The notes below the pieces were generated by a model that was given only the letters and a program-made list of their open reading frames with translations, was not told the DNA's origin and did no database searches. From assembly GCA_023301545.1 (NCBI GenBank), contig JALZUI010000103.1, forward strand, positions 1 through 10,550: 10,550 nucleotides of DNA. Direction: 5' to 3'. Made by a program: the position numbers and the translations under genes. Of this stretch, positions 1-6,978 are shown one piece after another. Numbering within the stretch: position 1 is the first letter of the stretch; each line of letters opens with the position of its first letter. The stretch is from Akkermansiaceae bacterium (GTDB lineage Bacteria > Verrucomicrobiota > Verrucomicrobiia > Verrucomicrobiales > Akkermansiaceae).

Positions 1-375
1 CGCAACGTGCTCTTCGAAAATAGCGAGTTCGTTCTTGGAGTTTTTGTTTAAGCCGATTTCTCCAATTCCCAGAACGTTTGAGCAGTCGAGAAATTCAGGG
101 ATAATCTGCATGACTTCTCGGGCAAAGCCAGGGTCCTCGGCCTCCTTAGGGTTGATGCAGAGCCAGCTATAATGCTTGATCCCGAACTTCGCTGCGCGTG
201 CTGGTTCGTATTCTGTGAGCTGGCGGTAATAGTCATAAAACCCCTGCGCGGATGAGCGGTCAAACCCAGCCCAAAAGGCGGGTTCACAGATGGCTTCACA
301 TCCTGCCATGGCAATTTTTTGGTAATCGTCGGTGGTGCGACTTACCATGTGGCCGTGTGGCTCAATATACTTCAT
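1..375 (-). CDS. TatD-family metal-dependent hydrolase, EboB-like (C-terminus cut by window edge)
   Basis: Only the first 125 residues are present; the gene runs off the left edge. I translated it from the ATG at 373-375. The start MKYIEPHGHMVSRTTDDY carries the HxH metal motif (H7, H9) of the amidohydrolase/TatD superfamily. GEIGLN at residues 105-110 matches the TatD GEIGLD motif and supplies the metal-bridging glutamate E106, with N in place of the usual D. The segments EPAFWAGFDR (31-40) and HYSWLCINPKEAE (68-80) recall the TatD-like hydrolase called EboB in ebo/EDB metabolite clusters. That subfamily match is from memory. The family hydrolyses phosphoester or amide-type bonds with divalent metals; the substrate here is unknown. 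The start lies 3 bases after the stop of the upstream 93-residue gene, so the two are almost certainly co-transcribed. Upstream of the ATG there is only a weak AAAAG. Confidence 0.88.
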   Translation of the reverse strand, partial: MKYIEPHGHMVSRTTDDYQKIAMAGCEAICEPAFWAGFDRSSAQGFYDYYRQLTEYEPARAAKFGIKHYSWLCINPKEAEDPGFAREVMQIIPEFLDCSNVLGIGEIGLNKNSKNELAIFEEHVA

Positions 376-378
376 CTT

Positions 379-660
379 TTACGACTTGATGGGTGAGGCT
401 GCTCCGTTGGCAAACTGTATAGAGGCAGATTCAGAAGGAGCGGTGGTGTGATCTGAAAAAGCGTGATGGACGGCTTGAGCTCTGGTCAACCCAGTTGGGG
501 GATTTTGCATCGCTTCTAGGGCAGAGAGGAAGGCGGGGTGGCGGAAGTCTGCTTCGCCTTCATGGCGTTCTAACCGATCCAAGAAGGCGGCGATATCAAG
601 CAGCTTATGGCGGCTGTCCATGAAGTAGAGATCCTGGATTTCCTTTTTGGTAGCGTGCAT
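379..660 (-). CDS. Small conserved-looking protein of unknown function upstream of the TatD-like hydrolase
   Basis: This 93-residue protein has no signal peptide or membrane segment. The N-terminal half (residues 1-52) looks like a helical domain: DLYFMDSRHKLLDIAAFLDR is amphipathic and followed by an acidic, charged stretch (RLERHEGEADFRHPAF). The last 25 residues are Ser/Ala/Thr-rich and probably disordered. I do not recognise a named family. Its stop is 3 bases before the hydrolase start and its start is 27 bases after the antiporter stop, so it sits in the same transcript and may be a partner of the hydrolase. In ebo clusters the gene preceding the TatD-like one is eboA, but EboA proteins as I remember them are about twice as long, so I do not assign that name. 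No Shine-Dalgarno is visible; a start at Met14 is possible but less likely. Confidence 0.75.
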   Translation of the reverse strand: MHATKKEIQDLYFMDSRHKLLDIAAFLDRLERHEGEADFRHPAFLSALEAMQNPPTGLTRAQAVHHAFSDHTTAPSESASIQFANGAASPIKS

Positions 661-687
661 CAGATTGGGTGGTTGAGCTCTAGGGGG

Positions 688-1977
688 TTAGGCCTTTTTT
701 GGGGTTAAGCTTCTTTCGATCAGTTTTTTGAGCGAGAGGCCTTGGACTGAAATCGAGAAGATCACTACAATATAGGTAGCGACGAGGAGGAGGTTTCTGA
801 TTTCTAAAAATTCTGGATCTTTAGGCAGGCCGAGGGCGAGGGCGATAGAGATCCCTCCGCGTAACCCTCCCCAGGTTAGGATCGTTATTACTCTGGGGCT
901 AAACTGACGGAAGCGTTTGAGAATCGTCACAGGAATGCCAGCGGCGATGAAGCGGATAACAAGGGTGAGGGGAATGGCAATGAGTCCGAAGATAATAGCG
1001 GTCGGAGTCCAATCTAGAATGAGGAGCTCAATTCCGATGAGGAGGAAGAGAACCGCATTTAGGATTTCGTCAATGAGCTCCCAGAAGGTGTCGAGGTGTT
1101 CGCGGGTGGAGTCACTCATGGCGAGGTAACGACCTTGGTTACCAATCATCAATCCAGCGACAACCATGGCGAGTGGTCCACTGAGGTGCATGGCGTAGGC
1201 GGCGCGATAACCCGCGGTTACTAGGGCGAGGCTGATTAGGATTTCGATCTGGTAATTGTTAATGCTCTTGAGCGAGAAAAATCCGATCGTTCCGATGAGG
1301 AGCCCCCATAAGATGCCGCCTCCCGCTTCGATGGTAAAGAGCTTGGCGATGGCTCCGGCGGTCATTTCCGTAGCGTGGTGATCATCGGCATGGCCATGAC
1401 TGGCCGCAACAGGAATCATCCCGATGAGGACAAGGTAAACGACAACTCCAACTCCGTCATTAAAGAGGGATTCTCCAGTAATTTTGGTTTCGAGCGACTT
1501 AGGCGCGCCTGCTTTCTTGAGAATTCCAAGAACGGCTACGGGGTCGGTAGGGGAGATTAGGGAACCAAAGAGGAGGCACCAGATAAAGTCGACCTTAACG
1601 CCTAACCAACCTAAGATGAAGTAGGTTGATCCACCGATGGCAAAGGTAGAGAAGACGACACCGAAGCTGGCAAGGATGGCGACAAGGAATTTTTGCTCCT
1701 TGAGGTTATTGAGGTTTACGTGAAGCGCTCCTGCGAAAAGTAGGTAGGAGAGCATTCCTTCCATCAGAGTTTTGTTGAAGTCGATTGACTCTAGGAATTC
1801 TTTAGCTTGTCCCGGAAGGTTGGGGAATAAAGGGCTGAGCGCTAACAGTGCGAGGCTGAAAATCACTCCGAAAAGCATGATGCCAATAGTGGTCGGTAGC
1901 TTAAAGGTTTTAAGATTAAGGTATCCAAAGGCGGCGGCGAGAACGAGTAGTATGCCTATGATGTCGAGTGCTTCCAT
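688..1977 (-). CDS. Na+/H+ antiporter, CPA1 (NhaP-type) family
   Basis: This 429-residue inner-membrane protein exchanges cytoplasmic Na+ (or K+) for external protons, maintaining pH and salt balance. It has about a dozen hydrophobic segments. The CPA1 signatures are all present: SPTDPVAVLG at 142-151, GESLFNDGVGVV at 168-179 containing the Asn173-Asp174 ion-binding pair, a helix with acidic residues around E300-E304, and TWGGLRGGIS at 368-377 with the conserved Arg373. The length is that of a compact NhaP without the long cytosolic tail of eukaryotic NHEs, and there is no TrkA/RCK domain. A hydrophilic loop near residues 191-204 carries the His/Asp-rich stretch HGHADDHH. The gene starts 114 bases after the pseudopilin cassette, with no obvious terminator between, and is followed within 27 bases by the 93-residue gene. 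Cation preference cannot be read from sequence. Confidence 0.95.
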   Translation of the reverse strand: MEALDIIGILLVLAAAFGYLNLKTFKLPTTIGIMLFGVIFSLALLALSPLFPNLPGQAKEFLESIDFNKTLMEGMLSYLLFAGALHVNLNNLKEQKFLVAILASFGVVFSTFAIGGSTYFILGWLGVKVDFIWCLLFGSLISPTDPVAVLGILKKAGAPKSLETKITGESLFNDGVGVVVYLVLIGMIPVAASHGHADDHHATEMTAGAIAKLFTIEAGGGILWGLLIGTIGFFSLKSINNYQIEILISLALVTAGYRAAYAMHLSGPLAMVVAGLMIGNQGRYLAMSDSTREHLDTFWELIDEILNAVLFLLIGIELLILDWTPTAIIFGLIAIPLTLVIRFIAAGIPVTILKRFRQFSPRVITILTWGGLRGGISIALALGLPKDPEFLEIRNLLLVATYIVVIFSISVQGLSLKKLIERSLTPKKA

Positions 1978-2091
1978 ACTTTTGATTTAGCCTTTTACGC
2001 ATAAATTGCGAGAATTATTAAAGGAGTTTTCGGGAGATTAATCTATGAGATAACTCGCTCCATGTTTCAGGAGGCTTCCTTGCCTTGGTGA

Positions 2092-2841
2092 CTATTGAGG
2101 AGCCACTTGTGGAGCAGGTTGTGGCGCTTGCTGACTATTACGGGAGGCGTTGTTAGTGAAATTGAGGAAGTAGCTGGAGGGGTTGATCTTTCTAGGGTTC
2201 CAAAAGGTGTGGATGACTTCCTCACGTTCAAGGGTGAACTTGGTATTGAGCTCGAAGTAGCGTGGGTTTTGCCTAAGGTCATTCCATTCATATTCCCATT
2301 CGGGTTCTCCATCATTATTGGTGTTCTGACCGTTCCATACTTGCCATTCAAAGCGGGCGATATTTTCTAGTAGGATGATGGATTGAACTGGATTTTGATC
2401 GCTTAGAACGGTGGCGTTGCGCTCAAAAGGGGAGCTGAGGAGGTTTTCACTATAATATTCTAGGACGATGTCTAGATGGTTACGACTGTTTGGCCTAGTG
2501 ATGATTTTTACCGCTTTAGAATTGAAGGGCTGATTAGGCCAGGAGAAGGATTCCCCCGAATTTTGGATCGTCATTTCTGATAGATAAAATTTCGAGGTTT
2601 CGGTAAAGTTAAGTTCGATGATCGCGTCACCGCTCATTTCTAAAAATGCTCGATCAAAGAAGGCGAAGAGGGCTTCTTCCTTGATGTGGCTATTGGCATC
2701 TTCAATAGAGGTCTGAGATACACGTAGATTCCAATCCATGATTTTGAAGACGGAGGTCAGGATCAGCGCGGTTATCGCTAATCCGAGACAGGCTTCGAGG
2801 AGTAAGTACCCTGACTGTAATGATTTACGGTTAGCGGGCAT
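2092..2841 (-). CDS. gspJ: Type II secretion minor pseudopilin, GspJ-like
   Basis: This 249-residue protein starts with a short leader and a prepilin peptidase site: cleavage would follow Gly11, leaving Tyr12 as the first mature residue and Glu16 at position +5, followed by a hydrophobic helix (about 12-35). Minor pseudopilins such as GspJ form the tip of the type II secretion pseudopilus in the periplasm. Family placement relies on gene order (last of G-H-I-J), the length of a little over 200 residues, and the weakly conserved globular part with W/F-rich strands (FEWQVWNG at 164-171). The C-terminus ends in an unusual Pro/Gln-rich tail (QQAPQPAPQVAPQ, 237-249). Its start overlaps the end of the gspI-like gene by 11 bases, implying translational coupling. 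No gspK follows; the next gene is an antiporter. It could equally be a generic pilin-like protein, so the J assignment is moderate. Confidence 0.72.
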   Translation of the reverse strand: MPANRKSLQSGYLLLEACLGLAITALILTSVFKIMDWNLRVSQTSIEDANSHIKEEALFAFFDRAFLEMSGDAIIELNFTETSKFYLSEMTIQNSGESFSWPNQPFNSKAVKIITRPNSRNHLDIVLEYYSENLLSSPFERNATVLSDQNPVQSIILLENIARFEWQVWNGQNTNNDGEPEWEYEWNDLRQNPRYFELNTKFTLEREEVIHTFWNPRKINPSSYFLNFTNNASRNSQQAPQPAPQVAPQ

Positions 2842-3250
2842 AGAGGTCAGCGTGGCGCCAGGTTTCGGCGGATCGGGTTACATATCCTCCATCTTCCCAC
2901 CACGAGGCTTCGACTTTGATTTCAAAGAGACGGTTGAGGATGGCTCCGTCTTGATTCGTGACGTCCGTGAGTTCGGTGACTTCACTAATGATTTCGATCT
3001 CCCATTCTTTGATCAGTTTAGAGGGGAGTCGCCCTTCTGTGATTCTAGGTTTGGTAGAGACGAGTTGTAATTCATTGGCAATGATTCGTCCTACGACTGC
3101 TTCGCGCTTGGATTGATACCCTAGGCGAGTGATATTTCTCATCGCAAGGGAGACTCCTGTGATCATAATGCCCGCGATTCCAACTGCGAGAACAGCTTCG
3201 AGAATAACGAATCCTCCACGGGAAGATCTAGATGGGGCTTTGGTACGCAT
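2831..3250 (-). CDS. gspI: Type II secretion minor pseudopilin, GspI-like
   Basis: This 139-residue protein has a basic leader (MRTKAPSRSSRGG) followed by FVILEAVLAVGIAGIMITG. The prepilin peptidase would cut after Gly13, giving Phe14 as the first mature residue and Glu18 at +5. GspI is the core of the I-J-K tip complex, and its usual length of 120-140 residues fits. The SKREAVVGRIIANELQ stretch (48-63) matches the pattern in GspI proteins where the N-terminal helix continues with an A-x-x-x-A-N-x-L element. The start lies 2 bases after the stop of the gspH-like gene, and its end overlaps the gspJ-like start by 11 bases, so it is the middle of one transcript. No Shine-Dalgarno precedes it, so it probably depends on coupling to the upstream gene. 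Confidence 0.75.
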   Translation of the reverse strand: MRTKAPSRSSRGGFVILEAVLAVGIAGIMITGVSLAMRNITRLGYQSKREAVVGRIIANELQLVSTKPRITEGRLPSKLIKEWEIEIISEVTELTDVTNQDGAILNRLFEIKVEASWWEDGGYVTRSAETWRHADLYAR

Positions 3251-3252
3251 AT

Positions 3253-3780
3253 TTAGTTAGCAATGTAGCTTTCTTGGTCCTTTACCCGACCTGTAAGAGG
3301 GTCGAAGTGGAGAATGATCCAGTTGTCCTTTTCTTCGAGCTTGATTGAAAGCGGTTCAGAAAGTCCGGATGGGGAGAAGTTCCAACGAAGCGCTTCCAAG
3401 GAGAGATTTTTTTTATTTGGGGTAATCCAATCGTCCTCTTTAGCACCCCATCTTCTTACCGAAACTGTTACAGGCTCGATGGAAAGGTCGTCTATTTTAC
3501 TAAAGCCCGATCCCTCGCTTTTTTTGACAGGCTCCTGCAGGATGATTTCGCTAGCAGAGGGGAAAATTAAGCGATGGGAGGATTTCTGTAAAAAAGATCT
3601 CGAATGAGCTTTGCTACTGAGTCCTTCTAATTTAATTGCTGCTCGACGTAGGTTTTGGTCATCAGCTCTACCATTGAAGGCGCCAAGACCTATTGTTGCA
3701 ATGATCCCGATGATCACTACAGCAATAACTAGTTCTAGTAAGGTGATCCCTCTAGAGTTCGTCTTGTGAGCTAATGTCAT
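3253..3780 (-). CDS. gspH: Type II secretion minor pseudopilin, GspH/FimT-like
   Basis: This 175-residue protein has a class III leader, with predicted cleavage after Gly11 in NSRGITLLELVIAVVIIGII. Ile12 becomes the first residue of the mature protein and Glu16 lies at +5. The hydrophobic helix runs to about residue 35, followed by the amphipathic helix ADDQNLRRAAIKLEGL typical of GspH/FimT. The globular domain is β-strand-rich and ends near WIILHFDPLTGRV (153-165), which resembles the C-terminal strands of GspH. GspH is a minor pseudopilin that helps initiate the type II secretion pseudopilus. The gene starts inside the gspG coding region with a 29-base overlap in another frame. AGGA seven bases before the ATG is one of the few plausible ribosome binding sites in the window. 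The H assignment depends on position and length. Confidence 0.75.
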   Translation of the reverse strand: MTLAHKTNSRGITLLELVIAVVIIGIIATIGLGAFNGRADDQNLRRAAIKLEGLSSKAHSRSFLQKSSHRLIFPSASEIILQEPVKKSEGSGFSKIDDLSIEPVTVSVRRWGAKEDDWITPNKKNLSLEALRWNFSPSGLSEPLSIKLEEKDNWIILHFDPLTGRVKDQESYIAN

Positions 3781-4192
3781 CTTCTGTTCCTAATTGGAGA
3801 TCTGGCCCCGCAGAGATAATTTCGTAAGTAGTAGGGTCATTAGCGCTAGGGAATTTGTACGCGTATTCGATCTGCCAAGGGTCAACAGGGACGGATTTTG
3901 CCTGTTGCACCCAGTTGCGCGGTTTTGGCGAGGTGCTCGGACGTTCGACGAGTGCCTGTAGGCCTTGGTTTGTCGTTGGATATGATCCCGCTAAAGTTTT
4001 GTAGGATTCTAATAAGGCTTTGAGTCCGTTAACTTTCGCTTGAGCTGCGGTGATCTTAGCTCCTCCTAGTGCTCCGCCAAAGAACTGGAGCCCGGCGCCG
4101 AGGATGATTCCAATAATGGCAACGACGATAACGATTTCGAGAAGTGTCATCCCTTGCTTAAGCTTAGGGAGTTGATTGATTGTATTTTTCAT
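3752..4192 (-). CDS. gspG: Type II secretion system major pseudopilin GspG
   Basis: This 146-residue protein is the major subunit of the type II secretion pseudopilus, the periplasmic piston that pushes folded exoproteins through the outer-membrane secretin. The leader is cut after Gly14, leaving Met15 as the mature N-terminus with Glu19 at +5, followed by a hydrophobic helix (15-39). The GspG-specific features are strong: YPTTNQGLQALVERP (71-85), a DPW motif (104-106) with the following YAYKFP strand, and a C-terminal YEIISAGPD...GTEDDISS region (123-142). There D131, E137, D138 and D139 are candidates for the calcium-binding loop known in this family. It is first in the G-H-I-J cassette, with a candidate promoter just upstream. 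The ATPase, platform protein, secretin and prepilin peptidase must be encoded elsewhere. The start is fixed by the standard leader length. Confidence 0.93.
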   Translation of the reverse strand: MKNTINQLPKLKQGMTLLEIVIVVAIIGIILGAGLQFFGGALGGAKITAAQAKVNGLKALLESYKTLAGSYPTTNQGLQALVERPSTSPKPRNWVQQAKSVPVDPWQIEYAYKFPSANDPTTYEIISAGPDLQLGTEDDISSQDEL

Positions 4193-4210
4193 GAAAATGC
4201 TGTATTTGAT

Positions 4211-4239
4211 AGAATACCTTGAATTAGGCTCGGTGGAAA
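4211..4239 (-). promoter_or_regulatory. Candidate sigma70-type promoter of the gspG-H-I-J cassette
   Basis: On the minus strand TTTCCA (4239-4234, 4/6 match to the -35 consensus) is separated by 17 bases from TATTCT (4216-4211, 4/6 match to the -10). Transcription would begin near 4204, giving a leader of only about 12 bases before gspG. It lies between the leuS terminator and gspG, where a promoter is expected. Both boxes are imperfect, so this is tentative. Confidence 0.35.
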
Positions 4240-4247
4240 CCTTTTTT

Positions 4248-4283
4248 TAAAAATGAAAGTGAGGCGACTCTTGCGCCTCACTT
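4248..4283 (-). terminator. Intrinsic terminator downstream of leuS
   Basis: A perfect 10-bp stem (AAGTGAGGCG at 4257-4266 with CGCCTCACTT at 4274-4283) encloses a 7-base loop. It begins 7 bases after the leuS stop. On the minus strand it is followed by a U-rich tract (TTTCATTTTT). It separates leuS from the gsp cassette. Confidence 0.88.
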
Positions 4284-4290
4284 AATATGC

Positions 4291-6837
4291 TTAGTTAGCG
4301 ACGATGTTGACGAGCTTTCCTGGTACTACGATGACCTTTCTAATTTCGTTTCCGTCAGTGTAAGGGGTGACGTTTTCATCGGCTAATGCCAGAGCTTCAA
4401 GCGCGTCCTTGTCGATATTAGCGGCTACCTGGAGGCGAGCGCGCAGTTTACCGTTGACCTGTACGATGATCGTTTTTTCATCTTCCACGAGGTAGGACTC
4501 GTTAAAGCTAGGCCAGTCACAACTAGAGAGCAGGGTCTCACTGCCGAGGAGGCTGTTTAGTTCCTCTGTAAGGTGCGGTGCAAACGGGTTTAAGAGCTGT
4601 AGGAAGGTGGTGAACTCTTGAATCGGGAGGCCGTTTTTCTTCTCGAAATCTTGGAAGGTTTTGAGGCAGACCATCATTTGTGAGATAGCGGTGTTGAAGG
4701 CAAGGTTTTCGATGTCTTCACTCACTTTCTTAATCGTCTGGTGGAGCGATTTGAGTAGCGCTTTATCTTCGCCACTATCGGCTTGGATATTACTCTTGAG
4801 GGTCCAGTCGCCTTCTTGACTTTGTTCACAGGCTAGTCGCCAAACTTTAGCGAGGAAGCGGGAAACGCCATCTACACCGTTAGTTTGCCATGGCTTAACT
4901 TGCTCTAGAGGCCCCATGAACATTTCGTAGAGACGAAGGGAATCAGCGCCGTATTCCTGGATGATGTCATCAGGGTTAACGACGTTACCGATAGATTTAG
5001 ACATTTTGTTCCCGTCTTCTCCTAGGATTAGTCCTTGGTTGACGAGTTTTTTGAACGGTTCATTGGTCGAAAGGAGTCCGAGGTCGAACATGACCTTGTG
5101 CCAGAAGCGGGCGTAGAGAAGGTGAAGCACCGCGTGCTCAGTTCCTCCGACATAGAGATCAACCATGGCATCATCACCACCTGACCAGTAGCTCTCTGAT
5201 TCTTCGGAGATGAAGCGGTCGGTATTGCGTGGGTCACAGTAGCGGAGGTAGTACCAACATGAGCCTGCCCATTGAGGCATGGTGTTAGTTTCACGCTCGA
5301 ACTGGTCGCTGTAGTTGATCCAGTCAGTAGCCTTTACAAGAGGTCCGCGAGGATCACCGGTAGGCTTGAAATCTTCCATTTCAGGTTGAAGGATTGGAAG
5401 GTCGCTCTCCGGGACACAGGCATGCTCACCTGTTTCCTTATCCCAAAGGAGTGGGAATGGTTCTCCCCAGTAGCGTTGGCGGGAGAAGAGCCAGTCACGG
5501 AGTTTAAAGTTGATCTGGCGAGAGCCTTTTCCGTTCTCTTCTAGCCATTCGATCATCTTAGCTTTCGCTTCTTTTGTCTTAAGCCCGTCTAGGAAACCTG
5601 AATTTATCGCTGTTCCTGGATTCGTGTACTTCTGCCACGCGGAGTCATCTCCTGGCTGAACTACTTGAGTAATCGGAAGGGTGAATTTTTCAGCAAATTC
5701 GAAGTCGCGTTCATCGTGAGCAGGGACAGACATAATTGCACCAGTTCCGTAACCCATCATGACGTAGTCAGAAATCCAGATCGGGATTCGTTCTCCGTTA
5801 GCTGGATTGGTGGCGTAGGCGCCTGTTGGTTCGCCGGTTTTGTCTTTATTGAGCTCTCCGCGTTCAAGATCTGATTTCAGCGCGCAGCTTTCCTTGTATG
5901 CCTCGACCGCCTCGACATTTTCAGGGATCGTGATTTGAGTGACAAGAGGGTGCTCAGGAGCGAGTACCATGTAGGTCGCGCCGAATAGGGTGTCAGGGCG
6001 AGTGGTGAATACTTCGACTTCGCCATGACCTTCAACTGCAAACTTAACGGTCGCGCCTTCAGATTTGCCGATCCAATTTTTCTGGAGGAGTTTAATCGAC
6101 TCTGGCCAATCAAGTGGATCGAGGTCATCGATTAGGCGCTGAGCGTACTTAGTGATGCGGAGCATCCATTGGCGGAGCGGACGGCGTTCGACGGTGTGGC
6201 CTTTTGCTTTCCACTCGTCTACTTCCTCGTTGGCGAGAACAGTCCCGAGGTCTGGAGACCAGTTTACTGGCGCCTCATGAGTAAAAGCGAGACGCTGCTC
6301 GTCAATCTCGGCGCGAGATAATCCTTGTTCTTCTAGTTCAGAAATTGGGCGCGCTTTCTGTGACTCTTCACAGTAATACGAATTGTAGAGGCGGAGGAAG
6401 ATCCACTGCGTCCAGCGGGTGTAATCTGGATCGGTGGTATTGATCTCGCGGTTCCAGTCGTAGGAAAAACCGATGGCCTTGAGCTGGGTACGAAAGTTTT
6501 CTGTATTAGCCTCAGTGGTCACCCGTGGGTGTTGACCTGTTTTGATCGCGTATTGTTCCGCTGGGAGTCCAAAGGCATCCCAACCCATAGGGTGAAGAAC
6601 ATTGAACCCGTTCATGCGCTTGTAGCGCGCGATGATATCAGTTGCGGTGTAGCCCTCAGGGTGTCCAACGTGAAGGCCTGCACCAGATGGGTAAGGGAAC
6701 ATATCGAGCACATAATACTTTGGCTTGCTCGCATCAAAATTAGCGTCCCCAGGGTTAGCGGTGCGGTACGTTTCGTTCTTATCCCAGTGTTTCTGCCATC
6801 GGGATTCAAATTCGTCAAAGGGGAAGGGCTTTCTCAT
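4291..6837 (-). CDS. leuS: Leucyl-tRNA synthetase
   Basis: This class Ia aminoacyl-tRNA synthetase charges tRNA-Leu with leucine in the cytosol. I chose the ATG at 6835-6837 (848 residues, MRKPFPFDEF), two codons inside a TTG at 6841-6843, because the family starts close to this point. The class I signatures are HVGH at 56-59 and KMSKS at 611-615. The CP1 editing domain is intact, with the threonine-rich TTRPDT at 278-283 and GTGAIMSVPAHDERD at 364-378 containing the catalytic Asp. SRQRYWGEPFP (452-462) and the C-terminal anticodon and tRNA-binding domains are present. The zinc-binding module seen in the E. coli and Thermus enzymes has lost its cysteines: the NWCP motif reads NWSP (192-195), and the usual Cys pair before the VERR/K stretch is replaced by KAKGHT. 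An insert of about 25 residues precedes it (156-182). It is flanked by terminators on both sides, so it is probably monocistronic. Confidence 0.98.
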   Translation of the reverse strand: MRKPFPFDEFESRWQKHWDKNETYRTANPGDANFDASKPKYYVLDMFPYPSGAGLHVGHPEGYTATDIIARYKRMNGFNVLHPMGWDAFGLPAEQYAIKTGQHPRVTTEANTENFRTQLKAIGFSYDWNREINTTDPDYTRWTQWIFLRLYNSYYCEESQKARPISELEEQGLSRAEIDEQRLAFTHEAPVNWSPDLGTVLANEEVDEWKAKGHTVERRPLRQWMLRITKYAQRLIDDLDPLDWPESIKLLQKNWIGKSEGATVKFAVEGHGEVEVFTTRPDTLFGATYMVLAPEHPLVTQITIPENVEAVEAYKESCALKSDLERGELNKDKTGEPTGAYATNPANGERIPIWISDYVMMGYGTGAIMSVPAHDERDFEFAEKFTLPITQVVQPGDDSAWQKYTNPGTAINSGFLDGLKTKEAKAKMIEWLEENGKGSRQINFKLRDWLFSRQRYWGEPFPLLWDKETGEHACVPESDLPILQPEMEDFKPTGDPRGPLVKATDWINYSDQFERETNTMPQWAGSCWYYLRYCDPRNTDRFISEESESYWSGGDDAMVDLYVGGTEHAVLHLLYARFWHKVMFDLGLLSTNEPFKKLVNQGLILGEDGNKMSKSIGNVVNPDDIIQEYGADSLRLYEMFMGPLEQVKPWQTNGVDGVSRFLAKVWRLACEQSQEGDWTLKSNIQADSGEDKALLKSLHQTIKKVSEDIENLAFNTAISQMMVCLKTFQDFEKKNGLPIQEFTTFLQLLNPFAPHLTEELNSLLGSETLLSSCDWPSFNESYLVEDEKTIIVQVNGKLRARLQVAANIDKDALEALALADENVTPYTDGNEIRKVIVVPGKLVNIVAN

Positions 6838-6842
6838 GATCA

Positions 6843-6848
6843 ATTATA
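6843..6848 (-). promoter_or_regulatory. Perfect -10-like TATAAT just before the leuS start
   Basis: On the minus strand TATAAT occupies 6848-6843, and the A of the chosen leuS ATG is only 5 bases further on. If this is the -10 box, transcription would start at or next to the start codon and give a leaderless or nearly leaderless mRNA. No good -35 box lies at 16-18 bases (CATGTA at 17), and no Shine-Dalgarno is visible. The hexamer may be chance in AT-rich DNA. Confidence 0.35.
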
Positions 6849-6926
6849 AAGGTTTTGTTCCTCAATACATGGCAGAAAATTCGATGCGATAATTTTTTTA
6901 CTTAATCATGAATGGGGGCAGGGTAC

Positions 6927-6953
6927 AAAAAATGGAGACCGTATGGTCTCCAT
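6927..6953 (-). terminator. Intrinsic terminator downstream of eno
   Basis: A perfect 9-bp stem (ATGGAGACC at 6932-6940 with GGTCTCCAT at 6945-6953) has a 4-base loop. On the minus strand it runs directly into a run of six T (6932-6927). It lies 25 bases beyond the eno stop and before leuS, and so ends the enolase transcript. Confidence 0.9.
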
Positions 6954-6978
6954 CTTTAGAAAGGGGGATTAATGAAGC

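Noticed and set aside
48..314. 88-codon minus-strand open frame
   Set aside because: It lies out of frame inside the TatD-like hydrolase fragment, whose frame shows clear family motifs; its translation is low-complexity and unlike any protein.
2008..2058. GCGAG...CTCGC inverted repeat between the gspJ-like gene and the antiporter
   Set aside because: The stem is only 5 bp with a loop of about 40 bases and no T tract, so it is not a credible terminator; read-through into the antiporter is possible.
2067..2370. Open frames on both strands over the end of the gspJ-like gene
   Set aside because: They are shadows of the gspJ-like coding region, and neither translation has a recognisable feature.
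2738..3070. 110-codon plus-strand frame across the gspI/gspJ junction
   Set aside because: It is antisense to two genes that both carry pilin leader motifs, and its own translation shows no domain.
6841..6843. TTG as the leuS start
   Set aside because: It would add only two residues; the ATG two codons later is a stronger start and fits the family N-terminus. Neither has a Shine-Dalgarno, so this is a preference, not proof.
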